20,406 nt of DNA. Source: an uncultured Bacilli bacterium. Its GTDB lineage: Bacteria; Bacillota_I; Bacilli_A; RF39; UBA660. A program made the position numbers and the translations under genes. Under the pieces are notes generated by a model, which saw only the letters and a program-made list of their open reading frames with translations, ran no database searches and was not told where the DNA came from. Location of the stretch: positions 1-20,406 of the forward strand of contig CALVLG010000006.1 in assembly GCA_944336815.1 (NCBI GenBank). Reading direction: 5' to 3'. Below, piece by piece: positions 14,231-20,406 of the stretch (the stretch's first letter is position 1; the number at the start of each line of letters is the position of its first letter).

Positions 14231-14523
14231 TAAAGTCCTAATTCCTTTTCCGCATCATTTTTAATAAAAGCTGGGCCAAAGCCGGTTTTTGCTTCACCAC
14301 TTTTAGTATATGTGTAATATTTGTAACCTAAACTTGTACAACTATAATATGTCGCGCCTGCTTCGACTTTAGAGCCATCACTTACAACTGTTTTTTCATT
14401 CAAACAGAATAAAGGTTTTTCGCCATTTTGAGCTCTAAAATAATCGGTAATAAATAGCCCCATCCACGCAACGATAGCAATGATGATAATAACTTTAACA
14501 ACGGTAAAAATAATCTTTTTCAT
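14230..14523 (-). CDS. Small single-pass membrane protein, first gene of the membrane operon
   Basis: I recognise no named family. The 97-residue product has a KK start, one transmembrane helix (about 4-26), then DYFRAQNGEKPLFC, a juxtamembrane pattern I associate with uncharacterised Bacillota proteins. The extracytoplasmic domain has two cysteines (Cys40, Cys62) and is tyrosine-rich (YYSCTSLGYKYYTYTKSG, 59-76). It is not homologous by eye to the two downstream paralogues but shares their plan: one helix plus one cysteine pair outside the membrane. There is no lipobox cysteine at a cleavage site. GAGG lies 6 bases before the ATG, and a good promoter sits immediately upstream, so this gene leads a three-gene operon ended by the terminator at 13482-13501. 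Confidence 0.75.
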   Translation of the reverse strand: MKKIIFTVVKVIIIIAIVAWMGLFITDYFRAQNGEKPLFCLNEKTVVSDGSKVEAGATYYSCTSLGYKYYTYTKSGEAKTGFGPAFIKNDAEKELGL

Positions 14524-14549
14524 ATATTTCCTCTTTTCTTTTCTCTTTA

Positions 14550-14578
14550 ATTATAGCTAATTTTTGGTTTTTATACAA
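14550..14578 (-). promoter_or_regulatory. Promoter of the small membrane-protein operon
   Basis: TTGTAT (14573-14578), a 17-base spacer and TATAAT (14550-14555) lie on the minus strand directly after the gatB terminator. The start is near 14543, giving a leader of about 20 nt. Confidence 0.7.
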
Positions 14579-14581
14579 TAG

Positions 14582-14604
14582 AAAAAGCCAACTTTTTATT
14601 GGCT
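14582..14604 (-). terminator. Terminator of gatCAB
   Basis: The minus strand reads a 6-bp stem AGCCAA/TTGGCT with a 7-base loop that contains the gatB stop codon, then a T5 run. Confidence 0.75.
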
Positions 14605-16032
14605 TAAACGGTTTGTTAAAATTTCTTTAACTTTAACAGGATTAGCTTGGCCTCTAGTTTTTTTCATAACTTGGCCAACAAAGTAATCAAACATATTTGT
14701 TCTTCCTTGATGATATAATTCAATTTGACTTTGATTTTCATTTAATACTTCATCAATTATGGATGCTAAAGCTGTTTCATCAGATATTTGAACCATATTC
14801 TTTTCTTTCATAATTTGTTCTGGTTCTTGTTTTAATTCTAAAGTGTAGTTAAATAATTCTTTGCCTTGTTTACTAGAAATTGTGCCATTTTTGATATTTT
14901 CTGTAATTACTTTAAGCCTTTTTGGCGTTACAAAGCAATCTTCAATTTGGCAATCTTCTTTATAGACATAACCTAAGACCATACTAAGAATCCAGTTAGC
15001 AGCTGTTTTGGCCTCGATATTTTCTTTTAGACACTCTTCAAAGTAATCAGAAACACTTTTTTCTTTAATTAGCGTATTAGCATCATAAGATGATAGACCA
15101 TATTGTTTTTCATATTTATGTTTTCTTTCATAAGGAAGTTCAGGAATAGATTCTTTAATCTTAGCTAACCAGTCTTTAGATATTTTGTATTTAGGAATGT
15201 TTGGTTCAACAAAGTATTTATAATCAATGGCATCAACTTTGCTACGCATTCTAATTGTTGTCCCACTTTCTTCGTCATACCTTCTGGTTTCTTGTTCTAT
15301 TTCACTATATTTACCAGCTTCTAAAGCTTCAGTCTGTCTTTTTATTTCATAATTTATAGCATCACGAACGCCACTGAAAGAGTTGACGTTTTTAATTTCG
15401 ACTTTTGTTCCTAATTCATCATTTTCGGAAATGGAAACGTTAACATCACAACGAATTTGGCCTTTTTTAGGATCAGCTTCACTAATATCACAATATTGAT
15501 AAATAGCTTTCATGTATTCTAAAAACAAAATAGCATCGTCAGCAGAATGAAGACATGGGGTTGTGACAAGCTCTAGTAGGGGAACGCCAGCACGGTTATA
15601 GTCAATAGTTGATACATCATATAAATGGTTCATACTAGCCGAATCTTCTTCTAAATGGATATTATCAATAGCCACAGTAAATTGGCTGCCGTCTTCTCTT
15701 TCAATATCGATATAACCACCCATACCAACTGGAGCTGGAGGGGTATTTTGGGTTATTTGGTATCCTTTTGGTAAATCAGGATAGTAGTAATTTTTTCTTT
15801 CAAAATACATGTATTCCGGTTCTTTACAATGAAGAATTTCACTCATCATAAGAGATAAGCGTACACACTCTTTATTAAGTGTAGGAAGTGTGCCAGGAAA
15901 TGCCATATCAACAGGTAAAACGTTTTCATTTGGTGTTTCAGAATAAGCGTTTTTGGCCCCGGAAAAAACTTTCGTATTTGTTTTTGAAATTTCGCAGTGC
16001 ATTTCTAAACCGATAGTTGGAATTATTTTCAT
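14596..16032 (-). CDS. gatB: Asp/Glu-tRNA amidotransferase subunit B
   Basis: GatB binds misacylated Glu-tRNA(Gln) or Asp-tRNA(Asn), activates the carboxylate with ATP and receives ammonia from GatA. The 478-residue protein matches the family: GLEMHCEI (8-15), the cradle-domain block YYYPDLPKGYQITQ (87-100), HLEEDSASMNH (125-135), DYNRAGVPLLELVT (143-156), then the helical and YqeY-like tail domain (about 330-478) that reads the tRNA elbow, ending with GQANPVKVKEIL. It overlaps the gatA stop in ATGA, so translation is coupled. Whether the cell makes Gln-tRNA, Asn-tRNA or both this way depends on which synthetases it lacks, which this window does not show. Confidence 0.98.
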   Translation of the reverse strand: MKIIPTIGLEMHCEISKTNTKVFSGAKNAYSETPNENVLPVDMAFPGTLPTLNKECVRLSLMMSEILHCKEPEYMYFERKNYYYPDLPKGYQITQNTPPAPVGMGGYIDIEREDGSQFTVAIDNIHLEEDSASMNHLYDVSTIDYNRAGVPLLELVTTPCLHSADDAILFLEYMKAIYQYCDISEADPKKGQIRCDVNVSISENDELGTKVEIKNVNSFSGVRDAINYEIKRQTEALEAGKYSEIEQETRRYDEESGTTIRMRSKVDAIDYKYFVEPNIPKYKISKDWLAKIKESIPELPYERKHKYEKQYGLSSYDANTLIKEKSVSDYFEECLKENIEAKTAANWILSMVLGYVYKEDCQIEDCFVTPKRLKVITENIKNGTISSKQGKELFNYTLELKQEPEQIMKEKNMVQISDETALASIIDEVLNENQSQIELYHQGRTNMFDYFVGQVMKKTRGQANPVKVKEILTNRLSQ

Positions 16033-17489
16033 TCTGTCACCTCCTTGGCAAGTTGGCCTTTATAAGGCATTTCGCTTTCTAAGGCATAGGCAATATTTAA
16101 AACTTGTTGATCTTCATAACAATTGCCGGTGATATTAACACCAACTGGCAAGTTATTTATAAAGCCGTTTGGAATTGTAATGCTTGGGAACCCACCAAAG
16201 TTAGCAATTTGCAAATGTTCTTCTAAAACATCGGTGTCATCTTTTAATAAATCTTTAGAGCCTTCTAATAATTTAGCAGGTCCTGTGCCAACAGGCATAA
16301 TTAAAGCATCATATTTTTGAAAATAAGATTTTATTTCATCAACAATTAATCGGCGAACTCTTTGGGCATTTTTAAAATATTTTTCTTGGTTTTCTTTTTG
16401 TAAAACATAGGAACCAATAATGAAACGTCTTTTAATTAAAGGTGAAAAACCTTTGGTGCGGTAATTTTTCATCATTTCTATATAGTTACTCCCTTCGGCA
16501 CGAGGGCCAAAGATAAAGCCAGTTAAATTAGAAAGGTTACTTGTTGCTTCAGCACAAGAAATAACAACATAGACAGAAGGAATAGCGTTTAGTAAATCTT
16601 TATTTATTGATACGCCGGTTACTTCCATTCCTAATTTTTCACAGAGGTGAAGTGTTTTTTGAAAATTTTCTAAATGTTCTTTTAGTTCTTGGGAAGCATT
16701 TGGATAATTTTCTATATCGCATATTTCTTTAATATAAAATAGTTTTTTGCCAGCGACATTAGTGGTTAAGTTTTGATATAAATGAATATCTTTAGAATCC
16801 CAAGAAGTCATGTCTTTAGGATCTTTTCCTTTCATGCCATCAGTTACAATCGCCGCATCTTTAACAAAGCGCGTTAATACGCCACAGTGGTCTAATGAGG
16901 AAGCAAAAGGAAATAAGCCATATCGAGAAATCATCCCATAAGTTGGTTTAAAGCCGACAATACCACAGTAAGCAGCTGGTTTACGAATAGAGTCACCTGT
17001 ATCACTCCCCAAAGCATAAGGATAAACACCTAAGGCTACACTTGCCGCTGAACCTGAAGAAGAACCGGCACACATTCTTTTATAATCCCATGGATTATGG
17101 ACAACGCCAGTATGACAAGTTGTGCCTGTTCCGCCCATCCCAAATTCATCTAAGGCCGTTTTAGTTACCGGAATAGCTCCTTTTTTAGCTAAATTTTCGA
17201 CAGCAGTGGCATCAAAAAAAGGCACATAGTCTTTTAAAGTATTACTTGAACCAGTTGATAAGATGCCTTTAGTAGAATAGTTATCTTTTACCCCATAAGG
17301 TATCCCACTTAAAAGGTCATCGGTTACTTCTGTTGGTTTTGCTTCATCAATAATTGTTACAAAAGCATTTGTTTTTTGGGCTACTTCATGAGCTTTGGTA
17401 AGCGACTCTTTAATTAATTCCGCACTGGTTATTTCGCCCTTTTTTAATAGTTCGTGTAAACTTTCAATATCTTTTTCAATAAAACTCAT
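16029..17489 (-). CDS. gatA: Asp/Glu-tRNA amidotransferase subunit A
   Basis: GatA is the amidase subunit that releases ammonia from glutamine. The 486-residue protein carries the amidase-signature Ser-cisSer-Lys triad: Lys68 in GIPYGVKDN, Ser143 in AGSSSGSA (canonically GGSSGGSA) and nucleophile Ser167 in GSDTGDSIRKPA (canonically DTGGSIRQPA). The spacings Lys-99-Ser and Ser-24-Ser match S. aureus GatA as I know it. The paired glycine replacements around both serines (Gly to Ser at 145, Gly to Asp at 166) are not the usual Bacillota form but leave the catalytic residues intact; similar variants may occur in Mollicute-related lineages. GGTGG lies about 7 bases before the ATG. It overlaps gatC and gatB by 4 bases each. 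Confidence 0.98.
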   Translation of the reverse strand: MSFIEKDIESLHELLKKGEITSAELIKESLTKAHEVAQKTNAFVTIIDEAKPTEVTDDLLSGIPYGVKDNYSTKGILSTGSSNTLKDYVPFFDATAVENLAKKGAIPVTKTALDEFGMGGTGTTCHTGVVHNPWDYKRMCAGSSSGSAASVALGVYPYALGSDTGDSIRKPAAYCGIVGFKPTYGMISRYGLFPFASSLDHCGVLTRFVKDAAIVTDGMKGKDPKDMTSWDSKDIHLYQNLTTNVAGKKLFYIKEICDIENYPNASQELKEHLENFQKTLHLCEKLGMEVTGVSINKDLLNAIPSVYVVISCAEATSNLSNLTGFIFGPRAEGSNYIEMMKNYRTKGFSPLIKRRFIIGSYVLQKENQEKYFKNAQRVRRLIVDEIKSYFQKYDALIMPVGTGPAKLLEGSKDLLKDDTDVLEEHLQIANFGGFPSITIPNGFINNLPVGVNITGNCYEDQQVLNIAYALESEMPYKGQLAKEVTE

Positions 17490-17782
17490 TCTCCCACCAC
17501 CTTTGGGACCACCACTTCACGGTCAGTATGATTATCACAATTAGAAAGTAAGTCGGTAATTAAAACTGACTTTTCTATTTCATCTTCGCGTAGTTCATAG
17601 GTAAAGTCATCTAGAGCATGGGTCATTGGTTCGACATTTGTAATATTTGGAATTTTGTTAATTTTGTTAATGTTAGCATCAATAACAGCAAACTCATCAA
17701 AAACCATTTTTTGTTCTTCTTCAGTTAAACCAATCATTAATAAATCAGCTAACTTTTCCACTTTTTCTTTGGTGAATTCCAT
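17486..17782 (-). CDS. gatC: Asp/Glu-tRNA amidotransferase subunit C
   Basis: GatC is a small wrap-around subunit that holds GatA and GatB together. The 98-residue product shows the family plan: an N-terminal helical pair EKVEKLADLLMIGLTEEE (6-23), a middle segment VEPMTHALDD (50-59), and a C-terminal belt with LREDE and NCDNHTDREVVVPKVV. The ATG at 17780-17782 has a perfect AAAGGAGG 7 bases upstream. An in-frame start 99 bases earlier would translate through the promoter and leader hairpin and is rejected. It ends in TGA, evidence for code 11. First gene of gatCAB. Confidence 0.97.
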   Translation of the reverse strand: MEFTKEKVEKLADLLMIGLTEEEQKMVFDEFAVIDANINKINKIPNITNVEPMTHALDDFTYELREDEIEKSVLITDLLSNCDNHTDREVVVPKVVGE

Positions 17783-17797
17783 TTTCTTTCCTCCTTT

Positions 17798-17822
17798 AAA
17801 AAAACCTACGTTCATAGGTTTT
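17798..17822 (-). promoter_or_regulatory. Terminator-like hairpin in the gatC leader (candidate attenuator)
   Basis: The minus strand reads an 8-bp perfect stem AAAACCTA/TAGGTTTT with a 6-base loop, followed by three more T, ending just before the gatC RBS. It lies between the gatC promoter and its start codon, so it is either an attenuator or a 5' stem. No T-box motif precedes it; the leader before it is only about 7 nt. Confidence 0.55.
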
Positions 17823-17834
17823 AAAACTGTCTTT

Positions 17835-17863
17835 ATTTTAAAATACTTTAAGCATTTAGTCAA
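17835..17863 (-). promoter_or_regulatory. Promoter of gatCAB
   Basis: TTGACT (17858-17863), a 17-base spacer and TAAAAT (17835-17840) lie on the minus strand, right after the rplL terminator. The start is near 17828. Confidence 0.75.
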
Positions 17864-17866
17864 TTC

Positions 17867-17889
17867 AAAAAAAGACCTCAAAAGGTCTT
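17867..17889 (-). terminator. Intrinsic terminator after rplL
   Basis: A 6-bp stem AAGACC/GGTCTT with a 6-base loop and a T7 run on the minus strand lies just after the rplL stop. In many bacteria rplL runs on into rpoBC; here it stops. Confidence 0.85.
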
Positions 17890-17897
17890 TTTAATGA

Positions 17898-18266
17898 TTA
17901 CGCTAATTCAACAGTAGCGCCAGCTTCTTCTAATTGAGCTTTAATTTGGTTAGCTTCATCAGCAGGAATGTTTTCTTTAACATTTCCACCATTATCAGCT
18001 AATGCTTTTGCTTCAACTAAGCCTAATCCTGTAATTTCTTTTAATAATTTGATTACAGCAATTTTACTTCCACCAGCATCTTTTAAAACAACTGTTTTTG
18101 TTGAGCTTCCAGCATCTTCAGCTGCAGCAGCTGGTGCAGCAGCAACTGCAACAGCACTAGGATCTACTCCAAATTCTTCTTTCATTGCGTCAACTAATTC
18201 TTTTACTTCAAGAATAGTCATTTCTTTTAATGATTCAATAAACGCATCTTTTGTAATTTTTGCCAT
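17898..18266 (-). CDS. rplL: 50S ribosomal protein L7/L12
   Basis: L7/L12 dimers form the mobile stalk that recruits EF-Tu, EF-G and other GTPases. The 122-residue product has the N-terminal dimer/L10-binding helix region (1-33), an Ala-rich hinge (about 38-52, VAVAAAPAAAA) and the C-terminal domain with KIAVIKLLKEITGLGLVEAKALA, ending EEAGATVELA. The ATG at 18264-18266 follows AAAGGA at about 10 bases; upstream in-frame codons would add an unsupported lysine-rich extension. It is 16 bases after rplJ and shares its L10-controlled transcript. Confidence 0.98.
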   Translation of the reverse strand: MAKITKDAFIESLKEMTILEVKELVDAMKEEFGVDPSAVAVAAAPAAAAEDAGSSTKTVVLKDAGGSKIAVIKLLKEITGLGLVEAKALADNGGNVKENIPADEANQIKAQLEEAGATVELA

Positions 18267-18282
18267 TTTTACATCTTCCTTT

Positions 18283-18777
18283 CTAATTTTCTTCTTTTCC
18301 TTCTGCATATAAATTTAATGCAATAGATAAGTTACGAACATGTTCCATCATACCAGCAGCAAGCATAGTAAGTAAGCCTTCTCTTGATGGGATAGAAGCA
18401 TATTCTTTGATTGTAGCTAAATCAGCTACTGAGCCACTGATGATACCAACACGAATTTCTACTTTATCATGGTCTTTAGCAAAATCAGCTAAAACTTTGA
18501 TTGGTTCTAGTAAGTCTTTACCAAATAAAATAGCATTTGGTCCTTCTAAGAAACCTTCGAAACTCAAATTTAATTCATCTAAAGCTCTTTTTAAAAGAGT
18601 GTTTTTGTAAACTTTTACTGTAGCATTAGCTTCTCTTAGTTTAACCCGAAGTTCGCTTAAATCACTAACAGTTAATCCTTGATATTGAAATAAAATCACA
18701 GATTCACTATTTTTGATATTGTCTACAATAGTGTTTACAATTTCTTTTTTGGCTTCAAGAATTTTTTGGCTAGCCAT
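18283..18777 (-). CDS. rplJ: 50S ribosomal protein L10
   Basis: L10 anchors the L7/L12 dimers to 23S rRNA at the stalk base. The 164-residue protein has the N-terminal rRNA-binding domain (ILFQYQGLTVSDLSELRVKLREA, 28-50, then KVYKNTLLKRAL, 55-66) and the C-terminal helix (about 130-160) that carries L12 dimers. AAAGGAGG lies 7 bases before the ATG. The 127-nt leader contains an L10-binding element and a terminator, so expression is expected to be autoregulated by the L10-L12 complex through transcription attenuation, as known for B. subtilis rplJL. Confidence 0.98.
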   Translation of the reverse strand: MASQKILEAKKEIVNTIVDNIKNSESVILFQYQGLTVSDLSELRVKLREANATVKVYKNTLLKRALDELNLSFEGFLEGPNAILFGKDLLEPIKVLADFAKDHDKVEIRVGIISGSVADLATIKEYASIPSREGLLTMLAAGMMEHVRNLSIALNLYAEGKEEN

Positions 18778-18799
18778 TTCTTTTCCTCCTTTACTAACT

Positions 18800-18828
18800 A
18801 AAAAAGCTCATCCGATTTGGACAAGCTT
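18800..18828 (-). terminator. Attenuator terminator in the rplJ leader
   Basis: The minus strand reads a 10-pair stem (18828-18819 with 18813-18804, two wobbles) with a 5-base loop and then six T, between the L10 element and the rplJ RBS. Confidence 0.8.
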
Positions 18829-18904
18829 AAAAACAAGTATTTTAAGTGTCCCTCGGCAAGATTATTAAGGAAAGCCCCCTTGCTGTCTTCGGTTTGCTTT
18901 TCTA
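18829..18904 (-). promoter_or_regulatory. L10 leader element (L10-L12 binding site)
   Basis: The minus-strand leader contains CCGAAGACAGCAAGG and, across an apical segment, CTTGCCGAGGG. These match the conserved kink-turn and stem strands of Bacillota L10 leaders (GAAGACAGC paired with GCCGAGG). GCAAG pairs with CTTGC, with AAGG/CCTT above it. It sits at the start of the transcript and upstream of the attenuator, as expected. Confidence 0.85.
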
Positions 18905-18910
18905 GCGATT

Positions 18911-18939
18911 ATTATAAGTTATTTTTTTTTAAATGTCAA
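18911..18939 (-). promoter_or_regulatory. Consensus promoter of rplJL
   Basis: A perfect TTGACA (18934-18939), a 17-base spacer and a perfect TATAAT (18911-18916) lie on the minus strand. The -35 lies inside the 3' end of rplA. Confidence 0.9.
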
Positions 18940-19627
18940 AAGAATTTTGATCAACTTTTATTCCAGGACCCATAGTTGCTGAAATAGTGATTGATGCAAT
19001 GAATTTGCCTTTAACAGTAGCTGGTTTCATTTTTGCAATCGTTTTAACAGCATAATCTAGGTTTTCAACAAGTTTCTTTTCATCGAAAGATACTTTTCCT
19101 AAAATACCATGGATATTTCCATAAGAATCTGTTCTAAATTCAATCATACCTTTATTGATGTCTTCTACCGCTTTAGCAGGATCAGGTGTAACAGTATTTG
19201 TTTTAGGGTTAGGCATTAAACCTTTTGGTCCTAAAATTTTACCAATTTTACCTAATTCTGGCATCATGTCTGGTGTAGCAACGATGACATCAAAATCAAA
19301 CCAATTTTCTTTTTGAATTTTTTCAATCATGTCTTTTTCACCAACATAAGTTGCGCCTGCTTCTTTGGCTTTATCAGCAGCAGCACCTTTAGCAATTACC
19401 AATACACGTTTTGTTTTACCAGTACCATTTGGAAGTACTAGTGAACCACGTAATTGTTGGTCTGCTTTTTTAGGGTCGACATTTAATTTGATAGCAAAAT
19501 CAACGGTACCATCAAAATTTGTAATAGATGTTTGTTTTGCAAGTTTAACAGCTTCTTCGACGCTGTAAGAAGTATTTTTATCTACTAACTTAGCAGCTTC
19601 CACATATTTACGACCAGATTTTTTCAA
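18929..19627 (-). CDS. rplA: 50S ribosomal protein L1
   Basis: L1 forms the mobile stalk at the E site and represses its own operon mRNA. The 232-residue product carries the two-domain family sequence: N-terminal SGRKYVEAAKLVD, the middle domain with KGAAADKAKEAGATYVG and the signature GKILGPKGLMPNPKTNTV, and the C-terminal return to domain I ending near ATMGPGIKVD. The start is TTG: AGGAGGG lies 8 bases upstream and no in-frame ATG or GTG precedes it at a usable distance. TTG initiation on a ribosomal protein gene is uncommon and may be part of dose control. It lies 49 bases after rplK. Confidence 0.98.
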   Translation of the reverse strand: MKKSGRKYVEAAKLVDKNTSYSVEEAVKLAKQTSITNFDGTVDFAIKLNVDPKKADQQLRGSLVLPNGTGKTKRVLVIAKGAAADKAKEAGATYVGEKDMIEKIQKENWFDFDVIVATPDMMPELGKIGKILGPKGLMPNPKTNTVTPDPAKAVEDINKGMIEFRTDSYGNIHGILGKVSFDEKKLVENLDYAVKTIAKMKPATVKGKFIASITISATMGPGIKVDQNSFDI

Positions 19628-19676
19628 AATATTTCCCTCCTAACTGTGGTTTATTAGCGGACTTTTTAAAATTATA

Positions 19677-20276
19677 TTATTCGTTTTCTTCAGTTTCTTC
19701 TTCGTCTTTGCCTTTACCAATTACTTCTACTTCAACAGAAGATTCTTCTTTAACCTCTGCTTCCATTTCAGCTAATTCTTCCTCACGTTTTGCTCTTTCA
19801 GCTTCTTCAGCCGCAGCTTCTTTAGCTTGTTCTGCTAATTCAGCATCGTTTACACCTTTAATAGCAATACCCATATTTCTAGCAGTACCTTCAACAATGT
19901 TCATTGCTTTTTCAACTGTGTATGCATTTAAGTCAGGTAATTTGGTTTCAGCAATTTTTCTTAAATCGTCTTTAGTAATTGTCGCAACTACTTCATTAGC
20001 ACCTTTTTTGCTTCCTTTTTGAATTTTAGCAACTTTTTTAAGTAAGAAAGCAGCAGGTGGAGTTTTTAAAACAAAATCAAAAGAACGATCATCATAAATA
20101 GTAATTTCGCATGGAACAACATCGCCCATCTTATCTCTTGTTGCTTCATTAAATCTTTGACAGAAATCTTGAATGTTAATACCAGCAGGTCCTAAAACAG
20201 TACCAACTGGTGGAGCAGGGTTAGCTTTTCCAGCATCAATTTGTAATTTTACTTTTTTTACGACTTCTTTTGCCAC
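19677..20276 (-). CDS. rplK: 50S ribosomal protein L11 with a C-terminal acidic extension
   Basis: L11 sits at the GTPase-associated centre and is required for the RelA stringent response. Residues 1-141 are a complete L11: KLQIDAGKANPAPPVG (10-25), LGPAGINIQDFCQRFN (28-43) and the rRNA-binding C-terminal domain up to ARNMGIAIKG (132-141), where the family normally stops. A further 58 residues (142-199) follow: an Ala/Glu/Lys-rich helix likely to be a coiled coil (144-178), then a valine-containing segment and an acidic tail. The start is GTG with AAAGGAG 9 bases upstream. Similar tails occur in some Mollicute L11 proteins as far as I recall. There is no frameshift; the extension is in frame and uses ordinary codons. 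Confidence 0.97.
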   Translation of the reverse strand: MAKEVVKKVKLQIDAGKANPAPPVGTVLGPAGINIQDFCQRFNEATRDKMGDVVPCEITIYDDRSFDFVLKTPPAAFLLKKVAKIQKGSKKGANEVVATITKDDLRKIAETKLPDLNAYTVEKAMNIVEGTARNMGIAIKGVNDAELAEQAKEAAAEEAERAKREEELAEMEAEVKEESSVEVEVIGKGKDEEETEENE

Positions 20277-20319
20277 GAAAACTCACTCCTTTCTTTGGAT
20301 TTTTTAAGTTTCAACGTGT

Positions 20320-20358
20320 AAGTGGTCTTGGGCAAGTCCGCATGACTCCCTCCCACTT
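20320..20358 (-). promoter_or_regulatory. Leader element of rplK-rplA, L1-operator-like
   Basis: The minus strand forms AAGTGG/CCACTT (20358-20353 with 20325-20320) enclosing GGGAGTC/GACT..CCC with an ATGCG loop. The strand GTGGGAGGG resembles the GTGGGAGGC stretch of the L1-binding region of 23S rRNA, so L1 repression of rplK-rplA is the natural reading. The assignment is by motif resemblance only. Confidence 0.55.
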
Positions 20359-20359
20359 C

Positions 20360-20384
20360 AAAAACATTTATAAAAATATAAATG
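20360..20384 (-). terminator. Hairpin with T run upstream of rplK
   Basis: An 8-bp stem CATTTATA/TATAAATG with a TTTT loop and a T5 run lies on the minus strand. It is either the terminator of the gene beyond the window edge or an attenuator. A TATCAT (20389-20394) upstream could be a -10 box, but its -35 would lie outside the window. Confidence 0.45.
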
Positions 20385-20406
20385 CAATATGATACTACCA
20401 TAAAAC

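Noticed and set aside
17783..17866. T-box riboswitch upstream of gatC
   Set aside because: The leader is only about 45 nt and lacks the T-box sequence and Stem I.
17968..18312. Plus-strand open frame opposite rplL
   Set aside because: It is a mirror of the Ala/Lys-rich rplL sequence, giving a low-complexity Ser/Ala/Phe product without an RBS.
1..20406. Mobile elements, CRISPR arrays, prophage genes, tRNA or rRNA genes
   Set aside because: I found no transposase, integrase, regularly spaced repeats, attachment-site duplications or tRNA-like cloverleafs; the gene content is core chromosomal.

Overview
The window is an AT-rich chromosomal segment of a low-GC Gram-positive bacterium (Bacillota, Bacilli in the broad sense). 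Nearly every gene start has a purine-rich GGAGG-type ribosome binding site, and the promoters are housekeeping-type (TTGACA/TATAAT-like). UGA is a normal stop (gatC ends in TGA) and tryptophan is encoded by TGG, so this is genetic code 11, not the Mycoplasma code. A FemX-type peptidoglycan enzyme and a penicillin-interacting-type serine hydrolase argue for a walled cell. I infer an uncultured gut-type Bacilli lineage near Erysipelotrichales/RF39; the sequence alone does not fix the genus.

Layout, mostly on the minus strand. Bases 20-2869 hold secG, rnr and smpB (protein export, RNA decay, ribosome rescue). Bases 2933-4375 hold divergent thyA and folA, two enzymes of one thymidylate cycle. Bases 4394-5705 hold the ribosome-assembly GTPase engB and a DUF308/HdeD membrane protein. 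Bases 5706-6166 hold no protein gene; here I see a structured minus-strand RNA of about 287 nt with its own promoter and terminator that I cannot assign to a known family. Bases 6167-8078 are a plus-strand pair, femX-gmk, converging on a serine beta-lactamase-fold gene (8075-9001).

Bases 9090-13307 are the str operon rpsL-rpsG-fusA-tuf, with a strong promoter before rpsL and a second one before tuf. Bases 13503-14523 are a three-gene operon of small single-pass membrane proteins, each with exactly one pair of cysteines outside the membrane; two are paralogues and one has a pseudopilin-like N-terminus. Bases 14596-17782 are gatC-gatA-gatB (tRNA-dependent amidotransferase). Bases 17898-20276 are rplL, rplJ, rplA and rplK, with a textbook L10 leader plus attenuator before rplJ and an L1-operator-like leader before rplK.

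The core is translation: ribosomal proteins, elongation factors, tRNA amidation, ribosome assembly and ribosome rescue. The main oddities are the unassigned RNA at 5756-6042, the cysteine-paired membrane operon, the absence of rpoBC between rplL and rpsL, an L11 protein with a 58-residue acidic tail, and an unexplained terminator-like hairpin in the gatC leader.
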